This document shows positions 1-9,200 of a DNA stretch of 64,000 nucleotides, piece after piece. Numbering within the stretch: position 1 is the stretch's first letter; each line of letters opens with the position of its first letter. The translations under genes were made by a program, and so were the position numbers. The notes under the pieces are model-generated. The model did no database searches and was not told the origin of the DNA. It worked only from the letters and a program-made list of their open reading frames with translations. The DNA is from Deltaproteobacteria bacterium RBG_16_64_85 (GTDB lineage: Bacteria; Desulfobacterota; Deferrimicrobia; Deferrimicrobiales; Deferrimicrobiaceae): contig MGQW01000007.1 of assembly GCA_001798885.1 (NCBI GenBank), positions 1 to 64,000 of the forward strand, in the 5' to 3' direction.

Positions 1-208
<208 letters not shown>

Positions 209-228
209 AATCTCCTTGCCGGAATCAC

Positions 229-304
229 TGGAGCGGGCGACGGGAATCGAACCCGCGACCAACAGCTTGGAAGGCTGTGACTCTGCCAACTGAGTTACGC
301 CCGC
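229..304 (-). tRNA. tRNA-Gly (anticodon TCC)
   Basis: A 76-nt cloverleaf on the minus strand with acceptor GCGGGCG/CGCCCGC and encoded CCA. The anticodon stem ACAGC/GCTGT encloses the loop CTTCCAA, giving anticodon TCC. The T-arm has GGTTCGATTCC. It lies 20 nt upstream of tRNA-Thr(GGT) in the same transcript. Confidence 0.97.
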
Positions 305-427
305 TCTTTCCGTAACCTTAAAAGTTTATATAGAAAATTCAAGCGCGTCAATCCCTTCGTGCGATCGACGCGCAACCCCTCCGACTCCCCTGCGCCCGCC
401 TGCCGGCTGCGGGGGGGGAAGGAAGCC

Positions 428-512
428 TGGTGGAGGGGGGAGGATTCGAACCTCCGTAGGCGCTGCCAGCAGATTTACAGTCTGCCCCCTTTGGCCACTC
501 GGGTACCCCTCC
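428..512 (-). tRNA. tRNA-Tyr (anticodon GTA)
   Basis: An 85-nt class II tRNA with a long variable arm on the minus strand. The acceptor is GGAGGGG/CCCCTCC and CCA is encoded. The anticodon arm CAGACTGTAAATCTG gives anticodon GTA. The variable arm and the T-loop GGTTCGAATCC are clear. It is the second tRNA of the tuf operon. Confidence 0.97.
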
Positions 513-524
513 ACGCCGTCATTC

Positions 525-599
525 TGGAGCCGACGAAGGGAATCGAACCCCCAACCCCCTGATTACAAATCAGGAGCTCTACCGTTGAGCTACGTCGGC
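525..599 (-). tRNA. tRNA-Thr (anticodon TGT)
   Basis: A 75-nt cloverleaf on the minus strand with acceptor GCCGACG/CGTCGGC and encoded CCA. The anticodon stem CCTGA/TCAGG holds the loop TTTGTAA, giving anticodon TGT. It is the first gene of the order tRNA-Thr(TGT), Tyr(GTA), Gly(TCC), Thr(GGT), tuf, the order known from E. coli thrU-tyrU-glyT-thrT-tufB. Confidence 0.97.
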
Positions 600-633
600 G
601 CATCCCCTTGCGGCGCAAATCCGGAAATCATTA

Positions 634-662
634 ATTTGACTCCGTTAACGGTAAGTTGTCAA
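634..662 (-). promoter_or_regulatory. Sigma-70-type promoter of the tRNA-tuf operon
   Basis: On the minus strand a perfect -35 TTGACA (662-657) is followed by a 17-nt spacer and the -10-like TCAAAT (639-634). Transcription would start about 25-30 nt before tRNA-Thr(TGT). The consensus -35 and ideal spacing fit a strong stable-RNA promoter. Confidence 0.75.
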
Positions 663-970
663 CGGGTTTCGACGCAATAACGAAACGTCGGCCGACTCCG
701 TTTCCTGATTCCGCTGGATTCCTCACGTGGGGGCTTCCTCTCTGCTGCGGCATCCCGCGAGGAAAGGGAACTTGCAGCCGCGTCGGTACGTGCACCTAAC
801 GGAAGGCGCATACTGCGGGAGGGTACGGCGGAGCCGCCGCAGGAGGGGGGCGAAGTGAGGTAAAGCGCAGACGTGCGGGTCCACCGCACGTCGAGCCACG
901 AACGGAGTCCCCCTCCGAGGCGGCGAAGCCGAAGGGGGTCCGGCGCAGCGAGTCGCCGCGGCGGAAGCGG
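663..970. other. Non-coding gap with GC-rich inverted repeats
   Basis: This 308-nt gap separates the tRNA promoter from the end of rlmB and no convincing gene is visible. An 8-bp perfect hairpin (ACGTGCGG, 5-nt loop, CCGCACGT) lies at 871-891. It has no T-run, so it is not a clear terminator. Positions 922-951 resemble a stretch at 14029-14056 (GGCGAAG.CGAAGGGGG..CGGCG.AGCG), suggesting a dispersed intergenic repeat. Confidence 0.5.
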
Positions 971-1702
971 CTATTTCGCCATGAGGTTGCGAAGATGGAA
1001 GGCCAGGATGCCGGCGGTGACCCCGACGTTCAGGGAGTCGACGCCGGGCTCCATCGGGATCCGGACGGATCCGTCGCATTTTTCCCGGACGAGCTTGCGG
1101 ATCCCGTGCTCCTCGCTCCCCAGGATGATCCCGGTCCGGGTCGCGGGCTTCATCGTGGAAATGTCGGTTTCCCCTTCCTCCTCCGCCGCGTACAGCCAAA
1201 AGCCGTCCTCCTGCAGCGTTTCGACCGTCCTCGCAAGGTTGGTCACCTGCGCGATGGGGACATGCGCCGCCGCCCCGGCCGAGGCGCGGAAGACGGCCGC
1301 CGTCACCGGGCAGGACCGGTCCTTCGGAACGATTACCCCGTCGACACCGAAGGCGCGGGCGCTGCGCAGGATGGCGCCCAGGTTGTGCGGGTCGGTGATC
1401 CCGTCCAGCAGGAAAACCGTTGCGCGCCCGGGAAGCGCCGCAACCCACTCGTGAAAATCCGCGTACCGGTATTCCCCCAGCTCGGCCGCGATCCCCGGTC
1501 CTCCGCGTTCCCCCGTGCGCCGCTCCCACTCCTCCTTTGGACACGCAAGGCACGGGATCCCCAGGACCGATGCCCTGCCCGCGAGACCCTTCTTGACTTC
1601 CGGAGAAACCGACCCGGAGAGCAGCAGCCGAAGGGGCTTCTGCCGCGTCGATGCGAGCAGCTCCTCCACCGGATGCCTGCCGGTGATCCACATCGGGCTC
1701 AC
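971..1702 (-). CDS. rlmB: 23S rRNA (guanosine-2'-O-)-methyltransferase RlmB (TrmH/SpoU family)
   Basis: This SpoU-family enzyme methylates a 23S rRNA guanosine 2'-OH using SAM. An N-terminal substrate-binding domain with the typical GRHPVEELL opening is followed by the knotted SPOUT domain. Motifs seen are DGITDPHNLGAILRSA (motif 1), IILGSEEHGI (motif 2) and MEPGVDSLNVGVTAGIL (motif 3). The length of 243 residues is normal. The start is either GTG at 1702 or ATG at 1693; the AGGTGAG just ahead of 1693 favours the latter. It is the last gene of the ispG-proS-pyrF-rlmB operon, about 16 nt after pyrF. Confidence 0.92.
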   Translation of the reverse strand: MSPMWITGRHPVEELLASTRQKPLRLLLSGSVSPEVKKGLAGRASVLGIPCLACPKEEWERRTGERGGPGIAAELGEYRYADFHEWVAALPGRATVFLLDGITDPHNLGAILRSARAFGVDGVIVPKDRSCPVTAAVFRASAGAAAHVPIAQVTNLARTVETLQEDGFWLYAAEEEGETDISTMKPATRTGIILGSEEHGIRKLVREKCDGSVRIPMEPGVDSLNVGVTAGILAFHLRNLMAK

Positions 1703-1718
1703 CTGGAGGCTTTCCGCA

Positions 1719-2411
1719 TCAGAGGGTCCGTCTCATCTCCGAGGCGAATTTCCGCGCCGCCGCCACGGGATCGGACGCTTTCGTTATGGGACGTCCGACG
1801 ACGATATAATTCGCACCGGCCCGGACCGCCTCGAATGGGGTCACCACCCGTTTCTGGTCCCCGACGGAATCCTCGGGAAGCCGGACGCCGGGGGTGACCA
1901 GAACGACCTCCTTCCCCACGCGAGCACGGACGGCGGCAACTTCCTTTGCCGAGCAGACGATGCCCCCGATCCCGGCATCCACCGCGAGTCCCGCCAGCCG
2001 ATCCACGGCTTCCGCCGCGCGCAGGGCAAATCCGACGGAGGAGAGGTCCGCGTCGTCAAGGCTGGTAAGGACCGTGACCGCGAGGAGCGTCGTCCCGCTG
2101 CCCTCCGCGGCGGCCGCGGCCGCGGCGAGCATCGCCTTCCCGCCGGATGCGTGGACGGTCGCGAATTTCACGCCCAGTGCCACGGCGGACCTCACCGCGC
2201 CGGCAACCGTGTTGGGAATGTCGTGGAACTTCAGGTCGAGGAAGACCTCGGCGCCTGTTGCACGGATCCTCTCGACCAACTCCGGCCCCCCTCGCGGGAA
2301 CAGCTCCATCCCCACCTTGAAGAGACCGACCTCCCCCGCCAGGGCGGAAACGGCCGCCAGGGCGGCCTCCGGTGAGTCGGTGTCCAGCGCCACGATGATC
2401 CGCTCTTTCAT
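1719..2411 (-). CDS. pyrF: Orotidine 5'-phosphate decarboxylase
   Basis: The enzyme converts OMP to UMP, the last step of de novo pyrimidine synthesis. The ~230-residue TIM barrel opens KERIIVALD, the strand that carries the first substrate aspartate. It holds the catalytic DLKFHDIPNT motif (Asp-Lys-Asp network) and ends with the phosphate-binding VVGRPIT. The ATG at 2411 is chosen because it overlaps the proS TGA as ATGA and has AAGGAG 8 nt ahead. An in-frame GTG at 2420 overlaps that ribosome site and is unlikely. It is cotranscribed with proS and rlmB. Confidence 0.95.
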   Translation of the reverse strand: MKERIIVALDTDSPEAALAAVSALAGEVGLFKVGMELFPRGGPELVERIRATGAEVFLDLKFHDIPNTVAGAVRSAVALGVKFATVHASGGKAMLAAAAAAAEGSGTTLLAVTVLTSLDDADLSSVGFALRAAEAVDRLAGLAVDAGIGGIVCSAKEVAAVRARVGKEVVLVTPGVRLPEDSVGDQKRVVTPFEAVRAGANYIVVGRPITKASDPVAAARKFASEMRRTL

Positions 2412-4141
2412 GGAGAGCACTCCTTTTTCTTCGCTTCCACCGCCGCCGCCACGGTTTCCACGATCCGGGAAATCTCCACCCGGTCGGTCTCCCCCGTCTT
2501 CCGGTCCCGGACTTCCGCGTAGCCCGCCGCAAAGTTCTTCTCCCCGAAGGTCACCCGCAGGGGAATCCCGCAGAGGTCGGCGTCCTTGAACTTGATCCCC
2601 GGGCGTTCGTCCCGATCGTCCAGGAGGACCTCGATTCCCCGTGAAGAAAGTTCCTCCGCCGCCAGCGAAGCTTCCCGAGCCAGCCTCTCGTGCTTCCTGT
2701 TCACCGGGACGACGATCACCTCGAACGGCGCGATGGAGATGGGCCAGAGGATGCCGTCGGCGTCATTGTGCTGTTCGATTGCGGCGGCGGCCGTGCGCCC
2801 GACACCGATCCCGTAGCACCCCATCACGATCACCTGCTCTTTTCCCGCCGCGTCCAGGTACGTTGCGGAAAGCGCCTTGCTGTACTTCGTGCCGAGCCGG
2901 AAGACGTGGCCCACCTCGATCCCCCGGGAGAAGCGCAAGCCTCCTCCGCATCTCGGGCAGGGATCTCCCTCCGTTACCAGCCGCAGGTCCGCATACGCCT
3001 CCGGCGAGAAGTCTCTCCCGGGGACCACGTCCACCCAATGGGCGTCCTTCTCGTTGGCGCCGGTCGCGCCTGCCGCGATCCGCCGGACGGAGTGATCGGC
3101 CAGAAGCCGCATCGAGAGACCCACCGGACCTGCATACCCCGACGGCGCGCCGGTCAGCGCCCGAACGCGCTCCTCCGCCGCAAGGCGGACCCAGTCGGCG
3201 CCAAGAAGGTTTTTGACCTTGACCTCGTTAATCTCGTACCGGCCGGAGACCAGTACGGCAACGTCTCCCTTGTCCGTTTCGAGCACCAGCGTCTTGATCA
3301 AGGCACCGCGTTCGATTCCGAGGAACCCGGCAACCTCCTCGATGGTCCGCTTCCCGGGGGTGGAAACCTTTCGGGCCGTGCGGAGAGCGCCGCCGCAGGC
3401 AGAGGGACGGTCTCCTGGGGTCGCGCACTCCGCCTTTTCGACGTTCGCACCGTATTCGCAGGCCTCGCAGGAGACGATGGCGTCCTCCCCGGAATCCGCG
3501 ATCACCATGAACTCGTGGGAGCTGCTCCCCCCGATCGACCCCGTGTCCGCCTCCACCGCTCGGAATTCCAGGCCCATTCTCCTGAAGCTCCGGCGGTACG
3601 CCTCGTACATCTTCCGGTAGGATTCCGCCGCCCCCTCTTCGTCCGCGTCGAAGGAATAGGCGTCCTTCATGAAGAACTCCCTCCCACGCATCAGCCCGAA
3701 CCTAGGTCGGATCTCGTCCCGGAACTTGTCCTGGATCTGGTAGAGATTCATCGGCAGCTGGCGGTACGACCGGATCTCCCTGCGCACCAGGTCCGTGATG
3801 ACCTCTTCATGCGTGGGCCCCAGGCAGAACTCGCGGTCGGCCCGGTCCTTGACCCGGAGCAGCTCCTTGCCGTATGCCTCCCAGCGGCCGCTCTCCTTCC
3901 ACAGCTCCGACGGGATCAGGGCAGGCATCAGCACCTCGTGCGCCCCCGCCCGGTCCATCTCCTCCCGGAGAATGCGCTCCACCTTGCGCAGGACGCGAAG
4001 ACCGGCGGGCAGGTAGTTGTAGATGCCGGACGCCACCTTCCGGATCATCCCGGCGCGCAGCATCAGCCGGTGGCTGGCCACTTCCGCGTCGGACGGCGTC
4101 TCCTTCGAAGTCGGCATGAGGTAGTTCGAGTACCGGATCAA
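2408..4141 (-). CDS. proS: Prolyl-tRNA synthetase (bacterial type with editing domain)
   Basis: It charges tRNA-Pro. The 577-residue protein has the normal length of bacterial-type ProS. Class II motif 2 shows FRDEIRPRFGLMRGREF, and the GPTHEE substrate loop and late GCYGIGVGRT motif are present. The INS editing domain lies at about residues 225-400. The start is set at TTG 4141: the conserved opening IRYSNYLMPT follows directly, GGAG lies 8 nt ahead, and the TTG overlaps the ispG stop as TTGA. A longer reading frame upstream is antisense-like and lacks homology. It is the second gene of the ispG operon. Confidence 0.95.
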   Translation of the reverse strand: MIRYSNYLMPTSKETPSDAEVASHRLMLRAGMIRKVASGIYNYLPAGLRVLRKVERILREEMDRAGAHEVLMPALIPSELWKESGRWEAYGKELLRVKDRADREFCLGPTHEEVITDLVRREIRSYRQLPMNLYQIQDKFRDEIRPRFGLMRGREFFMKDAYSFDADEEGAAESYRKMYEAYRRSFRRMGLEFRAVEADTGSIGGSSSHEFMVIADSGEDAIVSCEACEYGANVEKAECATPGDRPSACGGALRTARKVSTPGKRTIEEVAGFLGIERGALIKTLVLETDKGDVAVLVSGRYEINEVKVKNLLGADWVRLAAEERVRALTGAPSGYAGPVGLSMRLLADHSVRRIAAGATGANEKDAHWVDVVPGRDFSPEAYADLRLVTEGDPCPRCGGGLRFSRGIEVGHVFRLGTKYSKALSATYLDAAGKEQVIVMGCYGIGVGRTAAAAIEQHNDADGILWPISIAPFEVIVVPVNRKHERLAREASLAAEELSSRGIEVLLDDRDERPGIKFKDADLCGIPLRVTFGEKNFAAGYAEVRDRKTGETDRVEISRIVETVAAAVEAKKKECSP

Positions 4142-5214
4142 CGGGCTCTCCTTCCCGAAGCGGCCAGGCGACGCGCAAGCCGGACCACCTCGGCCACGAT
4201 CTCTTTTTCCTTCACCTTCTTCATGATCTTCCCCTTCACGAAGATCAACCCCTCCCCCTTGCCGCCCGCAACCCCGACGTCGGCCTCTCTTGCCTCTCCC
4301 GGCCCGTTGACCGCGCACCCCATGACGGCCACCTTGAGAGGGACCTCAAGTCGCGAGAGACGGCGCTCCACCTCCAGCGCGATTCCCGTGACGTCGATCG
4401 AAGCCCTTCCGCACGTCGGACAGGAGATGAAGTCCGGCCCCCTCTCCCGCAGCCCGAGGCTTTTGAGGATCTGCCACCCCGCCCTCACCTCTTCCTCGGG
4501 GGGGCCGGTGAGCGAAACCCGCAGGGTGTCGCCGATCCCTTCCGAGAGGAGGATCCCCAGGCCGACGGCCGATTTCACGGTGCCGGAGAACGTCGTCCCC
4601 GCCTCGGTTACCCCGATGTGGAGGGGGTAATCGAATCGGCGGGAGAACAGGCGGTTCGCCTCGACGGTGGCAACGACGTCGGAGGCTTTCAGGGAGAATT
4701 TCAGCCGCGTGAAGCGGGCCTTTTCGCAGAACCGGACCCAGCGCGCGGCGCTCTCCGCCAGCGCCCTCGGGGTCGGCCCTCCGTATTTGCGCAGGAGATC
4801 CTTCTCCAGAGAGCCGGCGTTCACGCCGATCCGCACGGGGATGCCATTCGCCCGCGCGGCGGAAAGGACTTCCCGGGTCCGTTCCTCTCCCCCGATGTTC
4901 CCGGGGTTGATCCGTAAGCCGTTCGCCCCCGCGTCCGCGCAGGCAATGGCAAACCGGTGATGGAAGTGGATGTCGGCGATCACGGGGATCGGCGAAGCCG
5001 CCCGAATCCTCCGGAACGCCCGCACGGCGGCCTCGTCCGGGACCGCGACGCGGACGATCTCGCACCCCTCCCGGGCGAGCGACCGGATCTGGCCGATCGT
5101 CGCCCGCACGTCCCGGGTGTCCGTGTTGGTCATGCTCTGCACGGATATCGGCGCGCCGCCGCCCACGCGAACGTCGCCCACGCGAATGAGGCGGGTCTTC
5201 CTTCGTTCCTTCAT
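4138..5214 (-). CDS. ispG: 4-hydroxy-3-methylbut-2-enyl diphosphate synthase (IspG/GcpE)
   Basis: The [4Fe-4S] enzyme makes HMBPP from MEcPP, the penultimate step of the MEP isoprenoid pathway. The TIM-barrel part begins RRKTR...VGGGAPISVQSMTNT and the C-terminal iron-sulfur part has SCPTCGR and MGCAVNGPGE, giving the three cluster Cys and the Glu. The 358-residue size is typical. It leads the operon ispG-proS-pyrF-rlmB. No Shine-Dalgarno is visible before the ATG, and the predicted transcript start is only a few bases upstream (see promoter). Confidence 0.95.
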   Translation of the reverse strand: MKERRKTRLIRVGDVRVGGGAPISVQSMTNTDTRDVRATIGQIRSLAREGCEIVRVAVPDEAAVRAFRRIRAASPIPVIADIHFHHRFAIACADAGANGLRINPGNIGGEERTREVLSAARANGIPVRIGVNAGSLEKDLLRKYGGPTPRALAESAARWVRFCEKARFTRLKFSLKASDVVATVEANRLFSRRFDYPLHIGVTEAGTTFSGTVKSAVGLGILLSEGIGDTLRVSLTGPPEEEVRAGWQILKSLGLRERGPDFISCPTCGRASIDVTGIALEVERRLSRLEVPLKVAVMGCAVNGPGEAREADVGVAGGKGEGLIFVKGKIMKKVKEKEIVAEVVRLARRLAASGRRAR

Positions 5215-5225
5215 CGTGAAGGATT

Positions 5226-5255
5226 ACTATAAGCGAGAAGGGGCTTTACCGTCGA
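5226..5255 (-). promoter_or_regulatory. Candidate promoter of ispG operon (very short leader)
   Basis: On the minus strand TCGACG (5255-5250), an 18-nt spacer and TATAGT (5231-5226) form a sigma-70-like promoter. The -10 box ends 11 nt before the ispG ATG, so the leader would be about 5 nt. No Shine-Dalgarno lies in between. Confidence 0.5.
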
Positions 5256-5257
5256 CG

Positions 5258-6241
5258 CTATTTTTGACTGGCGATCAGCCGGAACGAGTATTCCACGTCT
5301 CCCCCGTCCCCGTCGGAGAGCAGGAGGACGACCGGTGCATCTTTCCCCGGCGGCAGGGCGGATTCCCTCCAGGAAAGAGCGGTCTCGGAAAGATCGATCC
5401 CATCGGGGAGCGACTTCGCGAGAATGGTGACCGGGTCGCCGTCGGCATCTCGGACACGGAGATTGGCCGTGAAATACCCCCCGGTTCCCCGCGTGATGGC
5501 GACCTGCTCCACCGTGGGGGGGGAATTGATCACGAGAACCTTCGGGGTGAACCGCTTCGAACCGGGGGAGATGCCGTCAAACGCCTGGACTTCGGCGTGC
5601 ACCCACGTCCCCTTCGGCACCTTCTCCAGGGAAAGGGCGTTCATGGACTGGCCTTCCACCTCTTTGTCGTTCAGGAACCACCGGTACCGGAAGGACACCG
5701 GATCCCCGTCTGCGTCCTTCCCGGACGCGAGGGCGCGCACCTCCTGCCCCGTCTTCGGCTCCATGTTGGACAACGCTGCGGAGAGCACCTCGGGCAGGCA
5801 GTTGCGAACCGTGATCTCATGGCTGGTCAGGATCTCCGTCTTCCCGCCCGCTTCGATCTCGGCAATGGCCTGCACGCGGTCGCCCCTCCGAATCATACCG
5901 GCCGGGAGCCGTTCCCTTTCGCCGGGAAATCCCGTCCCGTTGATGAACCAGCTCACCTTTTTCCACTGCACGGCGACCTCCGGAGGGATCCCTGCCAGTC
6001 TTGCCCGCACCCCGCTTTCCGCATCCGGGTTGTCGGGGGCGAGCACGAGACTCGCGTTGATCCGCGGCTCGGCCGTTCTTGCCGGAGTGCTCTCCGCGGG
6101 CGAGGGGAGAGCGGGCGTCGCCTGGGGAACCGGAGCCGGGGGATGGGGGGGCGGGGGCTGCTTCTCCCCTCCCCTCCCGCACCCGGAAAAAATGATCCAC
6201 AGGAAAGCCGCAAGAAACAGCGCCGGGCGAGCCGTTGTCAC
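5258..6241 (-). CDS. Putative lipoprotein with Ig/cadherin-like repeats, pilY1-linked
   Basis: I do not recognise a named family. The start is taken as GTG 6241, overlapping the pilY1 stop as GTGA. This gives a short lipoprotein signal: a hydrophobic stretch ALFLAAFLWIIFSGC whose Cys (about residue 20) fits a lipobox. A Pro-rich linker (PPPPHPPAPVP) and about three beta-rich repeats follow, with GKDADGDPVSFRYRW and VRDADGDPVTI signatures typical of Ig-like/cadherin-like folds that bind calcium. The mature protein, about 305 residues, is expected in the periplasm or outer membrane. As the last gene of the minor pilin operon it may assist PilY1 or pilus function; that is inference. Confidence 0.75.
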   Translation of the reverse strand: MTTARPALFLAAFLWIIFSGCGRGGEKQPPPPHPPAPVPQATPALPSPAESTPARTAEPRINASLVLAPDNPDAESGVRARLAGIPPEVAVQWKKVSWFINGTGFPGERERLPAGMIRRGDRVQAIAEIEAGGKTEILTSHEITVRNCLPEVLSAALSNMEPKTGQEVRALASGKDADGDPVSFRYRWFLNDKEVEGQSMNALSLEKVPKGTWVHAEVQAFDGISPGSKRFTPKVLVINSPPTVEQVAITRGTGGYFTANLRVRDADGDPVTILAKSLPDGIDLSETALSWRESALPPGKDAPVVLLLSDGDGGDVEYSFRLIASQK

Positions 6242-9200
6242 TGGGAAATGAACTCCTTCCATCTCCTGAGGCGCTTGAACGCCGCGGGAGAGTCGATCGC
6301 GAACGACTGCACCCTTGCGGCGTTCGTCGTTCCGATGTAGAGACTGGCGCCGCCGGAAGCGCTCATCGAGACGACGGGACTGCTCGGGATACCGCCGGAA
6401 TCGAGCAGGCGGCTGCGGACGCGTGTGGTTCCGCTCGCGGGGATTAACCCACCGGCCCCCGCCGACATGTCGGACGTCCCCGTGGAAGCGGACAGGGAGG
6501 CCCTGATGCCATAGAGCCTCGCTTCCCCTCCACCCATGCACAGGTTCGTCGTCTCGGATCGGAAGGCCGAGAAGAAGAGCACGTCGTTGAACAGGACCGG
6601 GTCGGAGAGCACCTTCTCGTTCGTGTTGGGCATCACCGCGTACCACCCTTTCTGCGTGGGGGTCACGGTTCCGGTAACCGTGCTGTCCACGTTGGCGATG
6701 ACCGAGGTGAAGTTGCTCAGGTTCGATTCGCTGTATGGCGTAGACGGCACGGTCCCGTCGTCACGGATGGCGTAGATCCGTCCCGTTCCCGTGTTCTCGG
6801 GCTTTTCGCGGTCGCCGGTGCCGAAGAAGATCCACCGGTTGAACCCCGCGTCGAAGGCGACCTCCACCCGGTGGAAGCTCCTCTGGACGGTGGGAGTCGT
6901 CGAGGGTGAGGCGGCAAAGTACCGGACGCCGCTCCATTCGGTTCCCGTGATGAGATTCGAAACGTTGTCGAACGTGGCGGGGGTCCCGACATTAAATCTC
7001 CACAATTGACCGCCCAGGTCCACGATGTAGACGAAGTTGAGGAACCCGTCGTTGTCGCTGTCGACCCCCACCGGTCCGGAGGTCATGGGATACGCCACGG
7101 CATTGTCGCTCGCGGACGAGGCCTCCAGGCTCCAGATGACCTTCCCCAGCTTGATGTCGACCACATAAAAACCCCTGGCGATGCCGGAGGACGAGACCAC
7201 CTCTCCCGCCGTGTGGGCTCTGGTGATGCGGCCGGTTCCGGAGGATGGAATCCCCGTGATGGACGTAGTGGACGACGATCCGAAGTTGATCCCCCCCTCG
7301 GTGCCGATGGAGAGAATCCCCGTGCCCGAGGAGGGAAACCCTGTCGAGTCGACCACGCTGATGGAGGTCGCTCCCGCCGCGGCGTTGGCGGAGAGCGTCG
7401 TGTTGTGCCAATACCCCCCGCCGACGAAGGCCACCCACCGGTCCTTGACGTCCGTTCCCTCCCGGATCTTGACCCGGCCGATAAACGGCTCCGACCAGGT
7501 CTGTCCGAAGTTCGGGACGGTGGCGTTCGTGATTTCCCACAGGGGGACCGGATACGGGTCGCTGACGGAGTCCAGGTTCTCGGGCGAGGTGATGTCCAGC
7601 GCGAACAGCCCCCTGCCGCCCTTCCGCTCCCCGGTGATGATGACGGTCTTCCACTCCAGGGTCTCCTGGAGGCCGTCGTTGTCGGCGTCGAGCCAGACAT
7701 CCGCTGCCTTCGGCGAGCTGTCCACCATGTACTGGTGGGTCGAGGTGGTGGTCACCGTCATGTTCTTGAGGCTGGGCAGGAGGTTGTTCGGGATGTACCC
7801 GAATAGTTCATTCCCCCCCCCAACCCCTCCGGCGTTGTAGGCAGGTGGACTTAAAGTTGTATCCCAGATCCCGGCGTTGAACGCATGGAGCATCCCGTCG
7901 TTGGACCCTGCGTAGATCACCCGCTGCCGGTGGATCTTATCCTGCAGGAAGCTGGTGCCCGAGCCCACGTTGGTGCTGAAACCGGGGGCGGTGAAGAAAA
8001 GGCTCGGTGCGCCCACGACCACCGGCGTCGAGTGGAAGATGTCCCCCAGGCGCTTCGTACTGGAGGCCCGAAGGACGACATTGTCGACCAGACTGGCCTT
8101 CACAGCCGACGGGACGGCGAGGATGTTGTTGTCGAGCCAGCCGTTCGAGTTCGAGAACTCCTGCCGCGACCACGTTGTCCCCGAAACGGAGGCGGTGTAG
8201 ACCTTCCGGGGATTCGTGGAGTAGTTCCGGTTCGTGCTGTTGAGCTTGCTTCCCGCATCCCAGTTCGTTGCGGCATCGAGATCCGCGGGGATGGAACCGT
8301 CCACGTTCAGGTTGATCGACTTGCACGCCCCCTCCCAGTACGTCTCCGGCGGGTTGTCCGGCCGGAAGGTGGAGAGATAGAGCCGGTTGGAGTCCGTCGT
8401 CCGCACCGCGGGGACGACGGGAGCGGTAAAGGAGTACGCCTGGATGATGATCGTGTCGAAGACCTGCTGCAGGGCGGCCAGCAGTTCGGTCGCGTCTTCC
8501 GCGAAGAAGGTCTTCCCCGCGCCGATGGCGGTGTTGTCCCCGTTCTGTGCCACGTATGTATACTCCGCGGCCGAGAGATCGATGTTTTTCTGTTCGGCCA
8601 TGCGCCGCACGACCTGCCGGAGGACCTTCAGATGCGGAACGTCGTTCCCCGCGCTATCCCGCTTCATTCCGATCCCGACGACTAGGAGGATTACGTTGTC
8701 GTCCGCCAGCAGCTTCGCCTGGGAGATGCTCTCGGTGTTGCGCGCCTTCTGTCCGGTATTGGTGGATCCGGGATACCCATTGGCATTGAAGTTGGCTAAT
8801 ATCCCGTAGTTCGTGTCGGTCGTCGCGTCGGGCTGGGAGCCGCCGGGGCCGTAATATTTCGGCACGTTCCCGGATCCGCTGGCGGCGATCGTGTCCTCCC
8901 CGTCCGTGATGAGGACGACGAACTTCATCCGGCACGCAGTGGAGTTGTCGCTGGCCGCCGCAATCGGGAAATAGCGTCTTCGGGCCGCTTCCAGGGAACG
9001 CGCCATCGGCGTCGGGTTGTTCCCCGGGGTCAGGTTGTTCTTGATCGCGCTCCAGAAGGAGGAGTAGCTGGTGTTGAACGGCGGGAGGTTGTTGTCCGTC
9101 CCGTTGATCTGGACGGGAACGCGGATGTACTGGAACGTCGGGGACCCGGAACTGGGCCAGGTGATGTTGGGGCCGTAGATCATCAGACCCAGCCGCAGCT

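Noticed and set aside
2690-4630. Long open frame antisense to proS/ispG (646 codons)
   Set aside because: The frame follows the high-GC codon bias of the other strand, has no domain or ribosome site, and covers genes with strong homology.
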